Of a stretch of 64,000 nt of DNA, positions 21,850 to 32,499 are shown piece after piece. Source of the DNA: Taxillus chinensis (Eukaryota; Streptophyta; Magnoliopsida; Santalales; Loranthaceae); the NCBI GenBank assembly GCA_023512835.1, contig CM042088.1:30591164-30655163 (forward strand). Reading direction: 5' to 3'. Under the pieces are notes generated by a model that was not told the origin of the DNA, did no database searches, and saw only the letters and a program-made list of their open reading frames with translations. The position numbers and the translations under genes were made by a program. Position 1 is the stretch's first letter; each line of letters begins with the position of its first letter.

Positions 21850-23122
21850 TGTTGGATCAAACCCAGAATTTGGATAATGCTGATAAAGCCTTATGTAATT
21901 TGATCTGAGATCTCTTTTGTTTATTTGATCGTTGCAGAAGATATGATATTAATCCGCAGATACACTCGTGAGAGCAAAGCTAAGGATAGGATATATAATC
22001 CTGATCTGGACAAGAGTGAGTGTCGTCAAACACTTGGTAAATAACCAAGTCATCAATACATACGAAATAAGGAACATTCGTACGGACTAAGAACTTAAAG
22101 GTATTGATGCGGAATAAGGATCCGAGCCTTTATTCGCAAGGAGTAAACAAACTAGATGCGGAGTAAGGAATCCGGACAACTTACTCATACGGAGTAAGGA
22201 AGCGCTAGTACGGAGTAAGCACTCCGATCCCTTAGACTCGCTCGGAGTAAGGAACTTACATACGGAGTAAGGAATTTACATACAGAGTAAGGAACTTACA
22301 TGCGGAGTAAGGAAGCACTGATACAGAATAAGTCATCTGACCTTTTAAGACTCGCCCGGAGTAAGGAACTTACATACGGAGTAAGGAACTTACATGCGGA
22401 GTAAGGAAGACGGCACGGACTAAGGATTCCAAGATTAAACGAGATACGGAGTAAGCAATCAACGACACGGAGTAAGGTTCCGAGCTTCATTAGCAACGGA
22501 GTAAGGAGAATTACACCGGACCAAGAAGATACTACTTCAACTCACCGCATTTAATGTTATCAGCTCGTGGCGTCCCGATGTAAGACAAATTTATTGAGAA
22601 CCTGAAAAATCTTACACGTGGATCATCCGGATATGTGGACACAACCTCAATTGCATTTGGGAACTCACAAATGCACTTATACTCTTCAAACCCAAGATCT
22701 TGAGCTCCACAAACCGCAGCAGTCAAGGCAGAGAGATTACCGAGGAATAGTTAGTGCTGAACGCATTCCGGAACTACAAGTTCCAAGGTTGTCTCTTAGG
22801 AATGTTTGTGTAAATATTCAGATTTGTATATTTGTAAGAAGAGTGAGATATAGTGTATGAGCCGGAATTAACCCTTTGTATGCACAAGAGCTCAAGAATA
22901 AAATCTAGGCCAGTGTGTGAATCCTTTTGAAAAACAGAGTGTAAGAGAGTTGCTTCTATTTTGTTGTACTTATCTCTTGATAATAAAACAAAATATTTCC
23001 ACTATCTGGTTATCTTCCGTAGTGATTCTATCACTTAACTAGATCAGTGTCGTGCCTTAAGAGTGTAAAAGAGTTTCGATAAGAGCCTATTCACCCCCCC
23101 TCTAGGCTCCAAGGGACCATCA
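21850..23122 (+). repeat. 5' LTR of the SIRE-like element
   Basis: Starts TGTTGGATCAAACCC, ends AAGGGACCATCA. It carries an array of GGAGTAAGGA motifs (22070-22510). The TATAAATA of the 3' LTR is TGTAAATA here (22809-22816). AATAAA-type signals lie near 22898 and 22980. Confidence 0.96.
22070..22515 (+). repeat. GGAGTAAGGA array in the 5' LTR
   Basis: About 17 degenerate copies of a 20-25 bp unit containing c-g-g-a-g-t-a-a-g-g-a, several followed by acttaca. The part gtaaggaacttac is itself an inverted repeat. The 3' LTR (33610-34070) has the array with changed unit content. Two other LTRs in the window (52461 and 53621) share it. Confidence 0.9.
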
Positions 23123-23124
23123 AG

Positions 23125-23136
23125 TGGTATCAGAGC
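23125..23136 (+). other. Primer binding site (tRNA-iMet type)
   Basis: TGGTATCAGAGC starts two bases after the 5' LTR. This is the usual initiator-Met primer site of plant Copia elements and would prime minus-strand DNA. Confidence 0.95.
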
Positions 23137-23182
23137 AGTCTATTTATTCAAAAGTAGAGATCCCACTCTTTTACTCTAAGCA

Positions 23183-25094
23183 ATGGCCGAAGAAAGCAGT
23201 ATGCTATTTAACACTCGCCTTTACTCCGGAGGTGCACAAGAGCCCATCCCAAATCGAAGCAGCAGTGAAAACATCGATCCATCACAACCTGCTGCTGCTG
23301 TCGCTCCTCAACCACGGAGTTCTGGTTTTACATTGATGAAACCGCCCAAATTCACACCTGAGCTTTTCTCCCAGTGGAAAGCTCGTATGAAGATGTTTAT
23401 GGTATGCCATGATCATCTCATGTGGCCATGTCTTCATCAGGAGATTCCAATTCCGATGACTATCGGAGAACATGGAGTTAGGAGGCCAAAGACAGATCGT
23501 CGAACTTACCAACGATGAAAGAGCCTGGCAGTGCGCTAGTGAAAAGGCTCTGGCTTATGTTACATCATCCTTGGATTCCGAGGCTTTCACGGACGTCCAG
23601 GGTTGCACGACAGCCAAAGCCGTTTGGGATAAACTGACAATCCTCTATGAGGGGAGTCAGTACCAAATGCAAAATGTGATATGTACTCTCAGGCAGAACT
23701 TTGAGAGTTTCAATCATAAACCAGGCGAATCACTCGAAAGCATCTATCGGAGATTCAGCAAGCTCATTCTTGAGCTGAAGACTGTCAATGAGCATTATTC
23801 TCAATCTCAGATCAATGACAAGTTCTTTCGCTCCTTGCCGGATCGATACTACTCTAAACAACTCCATATGCAATCAGACAAAAACTAGCAGTATGTTCCC
23901 CTTGAAGAACTATATGGAGAGCTGCGGACTCACGAAGTCAGGTTTAAGTACTCTGACCGGGATGAGAAAATAGCTCAGAAAGAAAAGGAGGTAGCTCTCA
24001 AAGCTACAAAATGTTTAAACATACTGAGGAATGATGATACGGACGTGTCCGAGAATTCTGACTCTGACGAGGAGGAGGAGATCGCTCTTCTCGTCAAATC
24101 CTTTGAGTGATTCCTACGGAAAAGCAGAAAAGGATTCAGGAGACGCTCGTCATCATCTTTCCAAAGGAAGGAGAGACCGGAGTCCAGTTCCCAGGAATGT
24201 GGGAAAACTGGTCATTGGGCCAAGGAATGCAGATCCAAATCAAAAGTGGCCGAGAAAAGTGACAAGGTAACTCCTCGCCGCTCCACCTCAGATAACAGCA
24301 AGAACAAGAGGAAGGCGTTCATGACAAAGTACATCAGTGGCTCGGAAGAAGAGGAGGAATCCTCAGATGATTAGCTAACTCTTAAGCCGAACGTCTGCCT
24401 CATGGCAAACACTGAGGTACCTTCTATCTCTGAGCTCATGAGTCAATTAGAATCTCTTATTAGTGAACGTGATCATGAAAAGAATGAGAAACAAATAATT
24501 ACTCAAATGTACAAAGATGTGGAAAGTCAGAATAAACGCCTTGAATTTACTATCACTAGACTTGAAAAGGACATAGCTGACTTCAGAGGAAAAGAGGCTT
24601 GGTATCATGATCTAAGAGCAGAAAATCATTTGTTAAATACCAACCTAACGAGCCTAAAAGTTATTGTGAAACGACTCGAAAACGAACTGAAACAGGAAAG
24701 GGAAATAAATCGTAAGTGGCTAAAATCCGGGGAAATAGCCTCTACCTTTAGGATTGATCCTAACAACATCCGAGTCAAACCTGGCTTAGGTTCAGAACCA
24801 TCGACTTCCATAGCTCAAGCTACTGTGTGCCCTCCGGATTTCACTCCAAAACTAACTAACTTATATCCTGTTAGTACATCTAAACCGTTGGATGGTTTCA
24901 TTTCAGGTGGCACCATAGTTTATGACTGTGGAGTTGAGGTCATTACCGCACTTCCCGAAGCAGTAGCACCCGTAACTAATGATGAAGGGAAGGCCGCCGC
25001 AGTTAAAGCCAAACTGCAAGACCCAAAAAGAAAGGAAAGGCTAAGGCCGACGCATCTAGGGCCAAGAGCGCGTCACCCAAACGCAATGGATTAG
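23183..25094 (+). pseudogene. gag of the SIRE-like element (frameshifted)
   Basis: ATG at 23183 opens a frame with P-P-K-F-T-P-E-L-F-S-Q-W-K-A-R-M, the start of a Copia gag domain. A frameshift near 23480 moves to 23472-23888 (K-A-V-W-D-K-L, Y-R-R-F-S-K-L). After a TAG at 23886 an acidic part and a knuckle follow: S-Q-E-C-G-K-T-G-H-W-A-K-E-C (24190-24230), with the first Cys replaced by Ser. A 230-residue frame (24402-25094) is a long coiled coil and linker. Large gag regions with coiled coils fit SIRE-type elements. Confidence 0.85.
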
Positions 25095-25539
25095 GCCACA
25101 GGGAACAGAGTAGAAAGTCCGTAAAATCTAAGAGACCTGTATCCCCTGTTTGTACTTCACATTATAGTGTCTGTTCCATCCGTAGGGAAATGGGTCATTA
25201 TCACTATGAATGTTGGAGTTTATCCGATAACCTGGCTTTGTAATCAAATTCAATCCAATAAAGATCGGTTTTATAAAAGGGTTTCTTCGAGCAAAACAAA
25301 ATCTAAACCTCAAAGGAGTGTCTCTCCCAAGAAAATCCAAATTAAAAGAAGCAGTTGAAATCAACAAGGTAAAGTCAACTTGGAGAGCTAAAAGTCCTAG
25401 CAAAATCAAATCCGAATCGTTGACAATATTCTTGCTCTCTCTAACCGCCCGAAACAAGTTTGGGCACCAAAAGTGTAAATTGTTGTCTTTCAGGAGCATG
25501 TCTTGGAATGCATTGCCGGATCACTTGAAGTTAAAGATT

Positions 25540-25815
25540 AATCAAAGCAAGTGGATCCTCGATAGTGGATGCTCCTGGACATATGACGGGTGATCGACTC
25601 TGCTCGTAGAGGTTAATGAAAAACGAGGTCCATCCGTTTCATATGGTGACAACAGCAAAGGTAAGACCGTCGGGTATGGCACTTTAACTAACGGCCGTGT
25701 ATCAATCACAAGAGTTGCACTAGTCGAAGGTTTGAAGCATAATTTGCTAAGTGTCGGTAATTTATGTGACAAAGGATTTATTGTTTCCTTTATGTCCAAC
25801 TCCTGTCTGAAGAAG
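25540..25815 (+). pseudogene. Aspartic protease of the SIRE-like element
   Basis: W-I-L-D-S-G-C-S-W at 25552-25578 is the Copia protease active site (D-S-G at 25561-25569). A stop replaces a codon soon after (T-Y-D-G-stop). The rest of the domain reads on through G-L-K-H-N-L-L-S-V-G. Confidence 0.85.
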
Positions 25816-25929
25816 AGAAAACTTATCCGGAGATATTAAGTTATCCGGATCAAGAGATGGGGACATATACTCAGGTGGTCTTAAGAAATAATTCTTCGAC
25901 CCTGTATGCTTCCTCACTAAAGCTTCAGA

Positions 25930-26880
25930 TGAAGATAGTTGGTTATGGCACAAGCGATGCACACATTTAAACTTTAAGACATTGTCTAAATTAGCGTCAC
26001 TTGATCTCGTCACTGGTCTACCTAAACTCAAATTCTCCAGAGACACTCTCTGTCGAGAATGCCAACTGGGCAAATAGACCAAACATAGCTTTAAGAGCAA
26101 ATCAGTTAATTCAATAACTGCTCCTCTACAACTTCTTCATATGGACCTATGTGGTCCTATATCTGTTCCGTCACTAGCGGTGCGAGATATACCCTAGTGG
26201 TTATCGATGATTTCACCAGATACACATGGGTGATGTTCCTAAAATCAAAGGATCAAACTTTTGAGCATCTAGTAGATCTCTTCAACTGGATAAGCAACTC
26301 ACAAGGACTGAGCATAAAGTGCATCAGGAGTGATCATGGTACAGAATTTGACTTTTCAGAAATGAGATCATATTGTTCTGAATAGGGCATACAACATGAC
26401 TTCTCTGCTCCCAGAACTCCACAACAAAATGGAGTAGCTGAGCGCAAGAATCGTACTTTAGTTGAAGCTGGTAGATCCATGTTAGCAGGGGCAACGCTTC
26501 CTCTTAGTCTATGGGCTGGAGCTGTGTCCATTGCCTGTTATGTTCAGAACAGAACTCTAATAAATAAATCTACCATGAAAACACCCTATGAGATGTGGAG
26601 AGGACGAAAACCTTCAATTTCACATCTCAGAGCTTTTGGGTGTACTTGCTATATATTGATAAATGGCAAAGAGACCCGGAATAAATTTGAACCAAAATCT
26701 GATGATGGGATTTTTGTCGGGTACTCATTACATAGCAAGGCTTATCGGGTCTTCAATAGAAAACTTTTTAAAGTTGAAGAATCTATTCATGTGACTTTTG
26801 ATGAAGCTAACCTTGATTGGTCAAAAGTCAGTTCTTCAAGTTCTAATGTGCAGGTCATGGACAGCAACGTCGATTATTCG
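25930..26880 (+). pseudogene. Integrase of the SIRE-like element
   Basis: The N-terminal zinc site is visible: W-H-K-R-C-T-H-L-N (25945-25971) and L-C-R-E-C-Q (about 26050-26065). Catalytic blocks follow: L-H-M-D-L-C-G-P, I-R-S-D-H-G-T-E-F, and [13 protein letters not shown]. Stops occur after the zinc site and near 26385 (C-S-E-stop-G-I-Q). The D, D and E residues are present, so damage is by nonsense rather than loss of the active site. Confidence 0.9.
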
Positions 26881-28482
26881 AAGTTTATGAATGTTCCTGT
26901 TACACATCTTGACCAACCACGTGCCATCAGCGAAGCACAAAGAAATTATATGGAAGATGCTACGGATGACTCGGACTCCGGACTACCATTTAGCTCCGGA
27001 CTTACTCCTACGGATACCCAAAATTCCGGAGCACATTCAAGTCCGTCCGGACCAGTTAACACTGAAAGAAACAGTGTTGAAGAACCATCTAGTTCAATCG
27101 TACCTTTCAATACGGAAACATCTAGTTCGGATGAAGCTCAACCAGCAGATACAACTGCACCACCTAATCTGGAAGAGCTTCAAATTATTCAAGATCATCC
27201 ATCACATGCACAGAATTACAGATGGACCCGAAACCATCCCTCAGAACAAGTGATTGGTGATCCTACTGTTGGTGTAAGAACAAGAGCAGCCACCTCCAAC
27301 ATGAGTCTCTACTCATGTTTTCTATCTCAAATAGAACCAAAGGTGGTAGATGAAGCTCTTCAGGATTCAAATTGGATAGAAGCTATGCAAGAAGAGCTGA
27401 ATCAATTTAAAAGAAATAATGTGCGGACCTTAGTACCAAGGCCAAAGTTTCAGCAAGTCATTGGCATTAAATGGGTGTTCCGGAATAAGCTTGATACGGA
27501 TGGAATTGTAATCCGGAACAAAGCCAGACTGGTAGCCAAAGGATATCGTCAAGAAGAAGGAATAGACTATGATGAGACCTTTGCTCCAGTAGGAAGACTT
27601 AAGGCAATTCGGATGTTGCTGGCGTATGCTTCATATGAAAACTTCATAGTTTATCAAATGGACATCAAGAGCGCATTCCTGAATGGAGATCTTCAAGAGG
27701 AGGTTTATGTAGAACAACCTCCCGGTTTCATTGAGCCTAAAGCAGGACATCTAGTCTACAAACTTCGGAAAGCTTTATATGGTTTGAAGCAAGCTCCAAG
27801 AGCCTGGTACGACACATTGTCAGAATTCCTACTTACTCATAACTTCCAAAAAGGGAAGATTGACACCACCTTATTTCTACGAAAAGAGAAAGGACACACT
27901 CTAATCGTACAAATATACGTGGATGACATCATTTTCGGATCAACAAATCTGAAGCTTTGTGAGGAGTTCGCTAAGTTAATGACAGACAAGTTTGAGATGA
28001 GCATGATGGGAGAACTGTCCTACTTCCTCGGAATAGAAGTTAAACAATTGAAGGAAGGAATCTTCATTAATCAAGCTAAGTACACTCGCGATCTTATTAA
28101 GAAGTTTGGTATGGAAGGTTCATCTCCCGTCAAAACTTCCATGCCTATCAGTGCCAAGTTAGATCCTGATGTGGACGGCATATCAGTAAATGTGACTGAC
28201 TACAGAGGGATGATAGGATCCTTGCTGTATCTCACAGCAAGTCGCCTAGACATTATGTTTGCAACTTGCATTTGTGCACGCTATCAGGCGAATCCCAAGG
28301 AGTCACATATGCTTCACGTTAAACGGATATTAAGGTATCTCAAGGGAACGATGAATTTGGGACTCTGGTACCCAAAGGAGTCAAACTTCACCTTATCCTG
28401 GATACTCGATGCCGACTTGCTGGATGTCGCATCGACAGGAAGAGCACAAGTGGTACGTGTCGGTTTCTTGGAAATAGATTGA
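26479..28482 (+). CDS. Longest open pol frame (integrase end, RT, start of RNase H), 667 aa
   Basis: This frame opens inside integrase ([12 protein letters not shown]) and runs unbroken to RNase H. Order: integrase C-terminus with the D-G-I-F-V-G-Y-S block (to residue 120), a Ser/Thr-rich linker (150-280), then RT with [18 protein letters not shown] and Y-V-D-D-I-I-F-G (27916-27939), then [10 protein letters not shown] and L-R-Y-L-K-G-T. A frameshift near 28400 ends it in RNase H. The start codon is internal, so this is part of a polyprotein. Confidence 0.9.
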   Translation: MLAGATLPLSLWAGAVSIACYVQNRTLINKSTMKTPYEMWRGRKPSISHLRAFGCTCYILINGKETRNKFEPKSDDGIFVGYSLHSKAYRVFNRKLFKVEESIHVTFDEANLDWSKVSSSSSNVQVMDSNVDYSKFMNVPVTHLDQPRAISEAQRNYMEDATDDSDSGLPFSSGLTPTDTQNSGAHSSPSGPVNTERNSVEEPSSSIVPFNTETSSSDEAQPADTTAPPNLEELQIIQDHPSHAQNYRWTRNHPSEQVIGDPTVGVRTRAATSNMSLYSCFLSQIEPKVVDEALQDSNWIEAMQEELNQFKRNNVRTLVPRPKFQQVIGIKWVFRNKLDTDGIVIRNKARLVAKGYRQEEGIDYDETFAPVGRLKAIRMLLAYASYENFIVYQMDIKSAFLNGDLQEEVYVEQPPGFIEPKAGHLVYKLRKALYGLKQAPRAWYDTLSEFLLTHNFQKGKIDTTLFLRKEKGHTLIVQIYVDDIIFGSTNLKLCEEFAKLMTDKFEMSMMGELSYFLGIEVKQLKEGIFINQAKYTRDLIKKFGMEGSSPVKTSMPISAKLDPDVDGISVNVTDYRGMIGSLLYLTASRLDIMFATCICARYQANPKESHMLHVKRILRYLKGTMNLGLWYPKESNFTLSWILDADLLDVASTGRAQVVRVGFLEID

Positions 28483-28860
28483 TCTCATGGTTCAGGAAGA
28501 AGCAGAATTCCGTATCAACCTCTCTCTTGAGGCTAAATATATAGCTATCGGGAGTTGCTTGGCAAGACCTACTGGATGCAAAGTTAACTTACCGACTACG
28601 GTTTCAACATGTCATCTATTCCACTCTCATTGCGACAACACTAGTGCAATTGCTATTAGCAACAATCCTGTCATGCACCCTAAGACGAAGCATATCGAGG
28701 TCAGGTATCACTTCATACGCGACCATGTTCTCAAACATCACATTTCACTGGAACATGTTGCTACGAAGATCAACTCGCCGACACACTCACAAAGCCCCTA
28801 CCTGATGTAAGATTCTCTGAATTACTCTTCCGATTAGGTATGCTTGACTTCTATGCATAG
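28350..28860 (+). pseudogene. RNase H of the SIRE-like element (frameshifted)
   Basis: D-A-D-L (28410) and the S-T-G/S-G-T block are displaced by small indels near 28400-28470. The frame 28487-28810 resumes with E-A-K-Y-I-A-I-G-S-C, H-C-D-N-T-S-A-I-A-I and K-T-K-H-I-E-V-R-Y-H-F. After one more shift the end reads A-D-T-L-T-K-P-L and closes at TAG (28858-28860). Confidence 0.85.
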
Positions 28861-30521
28861 CTTCACATTTAAATTGCCCAACAGGATGCTTACTATCGGA
28901 ACATGCATTGTGCTTTTATTGAAAGTGGAAGATACATACTAATTTTAATGCTGATCATACTTACCGATTAACGGCTTCATGCTTCGATATTAATATTAAC
29001 TTCATTATGGGAGGATGCTTGCGTTTCCCGATGAAGTCGTTTAAGCTAACATGATTAAAGTTTATATGATTTACCTCTTTCTGGCTTCATGATCTTAATT
29101 TCCACTAATCACCACATGACAACAGCATGTTCATTTAGATTACTCTATTAACATGTATAGTTGAAGAAATGAAATGGGTTAGCTCGAATGCCGGGTGGAT
29201 GAATACTCAATCGTGACCTGGTCACCTTCTAAAGTATAGTTTTCTAATAAGATAGACAGTCTTGAATTACAAACCGGAAATGTCAACCGAGAGGATTGCA
29301 CAATCTACGGGGGAGAAAATGCTTTATATATTATTCAGTAATACCCCCCGTATATGTCTCATGACCTCTTTCCTGGCTGTCTATTTGAGGGGGAGCTTTT
29401 TATTGAGAGGATTAAATGATCTATGGGGGAGCAGTGATAAACCCCTAATATGTCTCGGATACTCCCTCCTCTAAACTTTTACTTCCGGATCTGACTGGCT
29501 ATGCGGTTTTGGATCAGAAAAGTGGCATGCTTGGATGTATTTTCTTTCTTCAACCATGCATTTTAATCGGCTAATCACCTGCTTACTTTTGACATGTGTT
29601 CGCTTCCACCCTTTTCACTCATGAATCCCAAATTGGCCAAATCATATGATCTTTAATTAATCTTAGCTACGTTGTTCAGCAAGACAGTTTCGCTATGTTG
29701 ACCTATATGAACTTGTGTATGATTATCTACCATATGCCCTGATTCAGTAATATTGATCATTCTCACGTATGTATATGCTTAGTAATGCATAAGTTCTGTT
29801 TCTCATTAGTTCGGATTATGTCATTTTTCACTGATTATTTTCCCTAATCCGTACTAATCCTTGCCTGTTAAGCTTTTGTATTTTCAGTTCAATTTTTTTT
29901 TAGCTACAGGTTCAGATTCTCTTTGCAACCGTATCGATAAATCAAGTCCATAGTCTTGGATTTGAAGTGTTGTGGTACTTCTCTTCTCTTCGACTTATTG
30001 ACTGCAAAGGAATCTACTTAGCTCTCTCACCGAACTCTATCTACTACGGACATGGTCTACTTTTCATCCGGATACTCTTCCTCGACTATTATTTACTCCA
30101 GATGATTGTCGGTTCATTCCTCCGGACTCCTGACATAGTCTAATTGCGACAATCCAAGTCTTCCTATATGTCGCGTGCTTTTGAGGAGGAATCATGATGA
30201 TTCATTAAATGCAAATCTCGGGATGCACACACACTTCTCTGGATGGCAACCAGCTGTAACACTTACTTAGTCATGTGGTCTCCACAACATCATTTCATTT
30301 GGAGGCGCATCGATATCCAGACTAATGACATCAGCCTGTCAAGCGGGTCCCTGCTTCACTCGCCAATTCCTAGACCCTCTAACATTTGCGGACTCGGTCT
30401 TATATGTTCTGTTCATTCTTGCGAAGCACGAGTATTGGTCATTTCAAATCCCTAAACCTCTCGTTGCTTCTTCCATCGCCAAGACCTCACCTTTCCTCTT
30501 GTCCTTCAAATTTCATCTGAA
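28861..30521 (+). other. Spacer between pol and the extra coding region, with repeated PPT-like tracts
   Basis: About 1.66 kb of AT-rich DNA without a supported gene. Three short purine tracts recur: tacgggggagaaaatg (29306), gagggggagc (29386) and atgggggagcag (29426), all close to the true PPT (attgggggagat at 33389). Short upstream-type frames at 29262 and 30243 look random. Confidence 0.7.
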
Positions 30522-32499
30522 ATGGCACCCAGAATCTCTCTTTCCGGCGTTAATCCTGGCCATCTGGTTGATTGGAGTGTTGTCTCTAATCCTCTGGATT
30601 GGTTTTTCCAGCTTCACCCTCTCCTTGAAGCCTCGCATATACTCAACCTGATCTCCAATCCCGTCGATCTTCTTATCGAAGACATCATTGAGTATTACCA
30701 ACGGATTCGCTGCACCACCGATTCTATACTCTCCCATGTCCGCGGTGAATCCATCATCATCACTCCAGCCGTTCTCCGCGCTGCTCTCCACCTACCTCTT
30801 GGTGAACCACCGCCCAGATGCCGATCCAATGGCGGCTTCTATGGGTTGCACACAGAAAGGCAAGGAATACAAGGTGAAATCCTTGCAAGGTCGCTATCAA
30901 TGTATGGCGACCATCTTGAGTCGATGCTTACTAGCTCGCACATCCGCCCTCGACTCCGTTCCGTACGACCTTCTCCTGGCCATGTACGGCATTTTTGAAG
31001 GACTTTCGATGGATTGGGGGATGTTCTTGTTTCGGTTGCTGCAAAATGGTCCCAAGAACCGTTCCTTTGGGCGCATCCTCAGCATTGTCTTTCGGCATCT
31101 TAATCCGGACCATTTCGCCCGATATGATGCTGTTCCATTTCCTCCGGCTTATTACCTTCGTTATCTTACACCGGATGGGAACATGACAGCCCGCCGACCA
31201 TCTACAGCTCTCCACGTTCTCCCTGCCTCGGAACAACAAGGCAGTTCTGTTGGTGACCCCTCCGACAGCCAAGCCCCCGACGTCAGTTCTGCACCCCGAT
31301 CCTCCCGGATTTGGTCCGTTGCAGCCCCTTCTCATTCTCGGGCCTCCCAGCACAGCGTTCGTGCCGACCTATCCGAGGTTGCGGGGCCATCTCAGCGCAG
31401 TGTCCCTAAAGCTGTTTCCTCAGCTCCATCTGCTACAGATGTCCCTACTCCCTCCTCCTCCGCTGTTGCTGCCGCGGTTGATACCGCTGTTGCAGCCGCC
31501 ACTGCTGATGTCCTAGCCTCTTCTCCGGAAGCCCCGTTGCCTCCCCTACCTCAACCCCGAGATTATCTTGACCATCTCTCCGCCGACACCTTAACGGACC
31601 TATGGCTCCGTTTTAGCCTTGCCCACACTGCCTCCGTTCCTGACAACGATCTCCGGGTGTTTTACACACGACATACCCAATCCCCGGAGACAATGGTCAT
31701 CTGGAACTTGGATCACGGCTTTCTTACGCCGGCCTCCATTCCAGATGTGGCGTTCACTACTCCCTCTGGCCCTGTTCATTCCGCCCGGGGTCCTTCTCCC
31801 GCTACGGCTGGCCCCTCTTCTCCTGCTGCTGCCATTCCCGTGGTTGACCTCTCTGGTCAGAGCGGGTCAGCTGCTCTGGATGCCTCTGATGCTCCGGATG
31901 CCCCTTCTGCTGCTGCTGCTGATACTCCTGCAGACTCCTCTGCCCAGCGCACCCCTGCTCCTGTTCATGCGAGGGAGTCCTCCAAAGCTCCGGAGTTGAT
32001 CCTCGGGCGTGCCTCTTTTGGCACGGTCCACTCCGACGCTGTGCTCTCCGCCCAGCTGGACCGCCATGCCCAGGCTCAGAGCGCCCAAATTTCCGCCATC
32101 GCCGCCAAGGTTGATGCACTCGGCGCCTAACTCCTCTCCGCTCTCACTGACTCCTCCACCTCTATGGAGCAGAAAATGGATCTAGTCGCCTCGTCCGTTC
32201 ATTCACTGTCTACCTCCTTCGCGGACCTGGCGCACACGATGGCTCGTCCTCCCATTGCTTCCTGGCGATCTGTCAAACCGGGGGAGAAAGTGTCATCTGA
32301 TCCGTCTGCCCCCTCTGCTCCTTCTGCACCACAACCATCTACTCAGACTGAGAAGCGGCCTGCCGCTCCAGTGCTTCAGGGAGTTCAAATTCCCAAACGA
32401 AGTCGCTTCTCTCAACCAAGCCCCTCTCGCAGTTCCAGCTCCTCCTCCATCCTCCTCATCCGTCGCCGACACCTTCCTCCCATCATATGCGGCGTTTGA
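30522..32499 (+). pseudogene. Extra ORF, N-terminal domain (plant-transposon-protein-like) and Pro/Ala/Ser linker
   Basis: ATG at 30522 (gaaATGG context) opens a frame with D-I-I-E-Y-Y-Q-R-I and V-R-G-E-S-I-I-I-T-P, continued after a frameshift near 30800-30850 in the frame of 30688-32130 with T-I-L-S-R-C-L-L-A-R-T and L-L-L-A-M-Y-G-I-F-E-G. This order resembles the putative plant transposon protein domain seen in many plant retroelement ORFs (recalled, not searched). A Pro/Ala/Ser linker follows (31200-32450) with one in-frame TAA at 32128. No membrane segment like a SIRE envelope-like protein is evident. Confidence 0.6.

Larger units (their letters stand above)
13607..21953. repeat. Tandem segmental duplication, copy 2 (8347 bp)
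   Basis: The second copy starts directly after copy 1. At its end the SIRE-like LTR does not break off after attaat but continues (ccgcagatac), so copy 2 shows the original right context and copy 1 the original left context. The copies differ by small changes, many at CAG/CTG triplets (see findings). Confidence 0.95.

Noticed and set aside
22070..22515. CRISPR-like array of short repeats
   Set aside because: Units are degenerate, spacers are not of even length, the array lies inside LTRs, and the DNA is from a plant.
28861..30521. Envelope-like gene between RNase H and the extra ORF
   Set aside because: No frame longer than about 110 codons with a signal peptide or membrane segment; the stretch reads as spacer.
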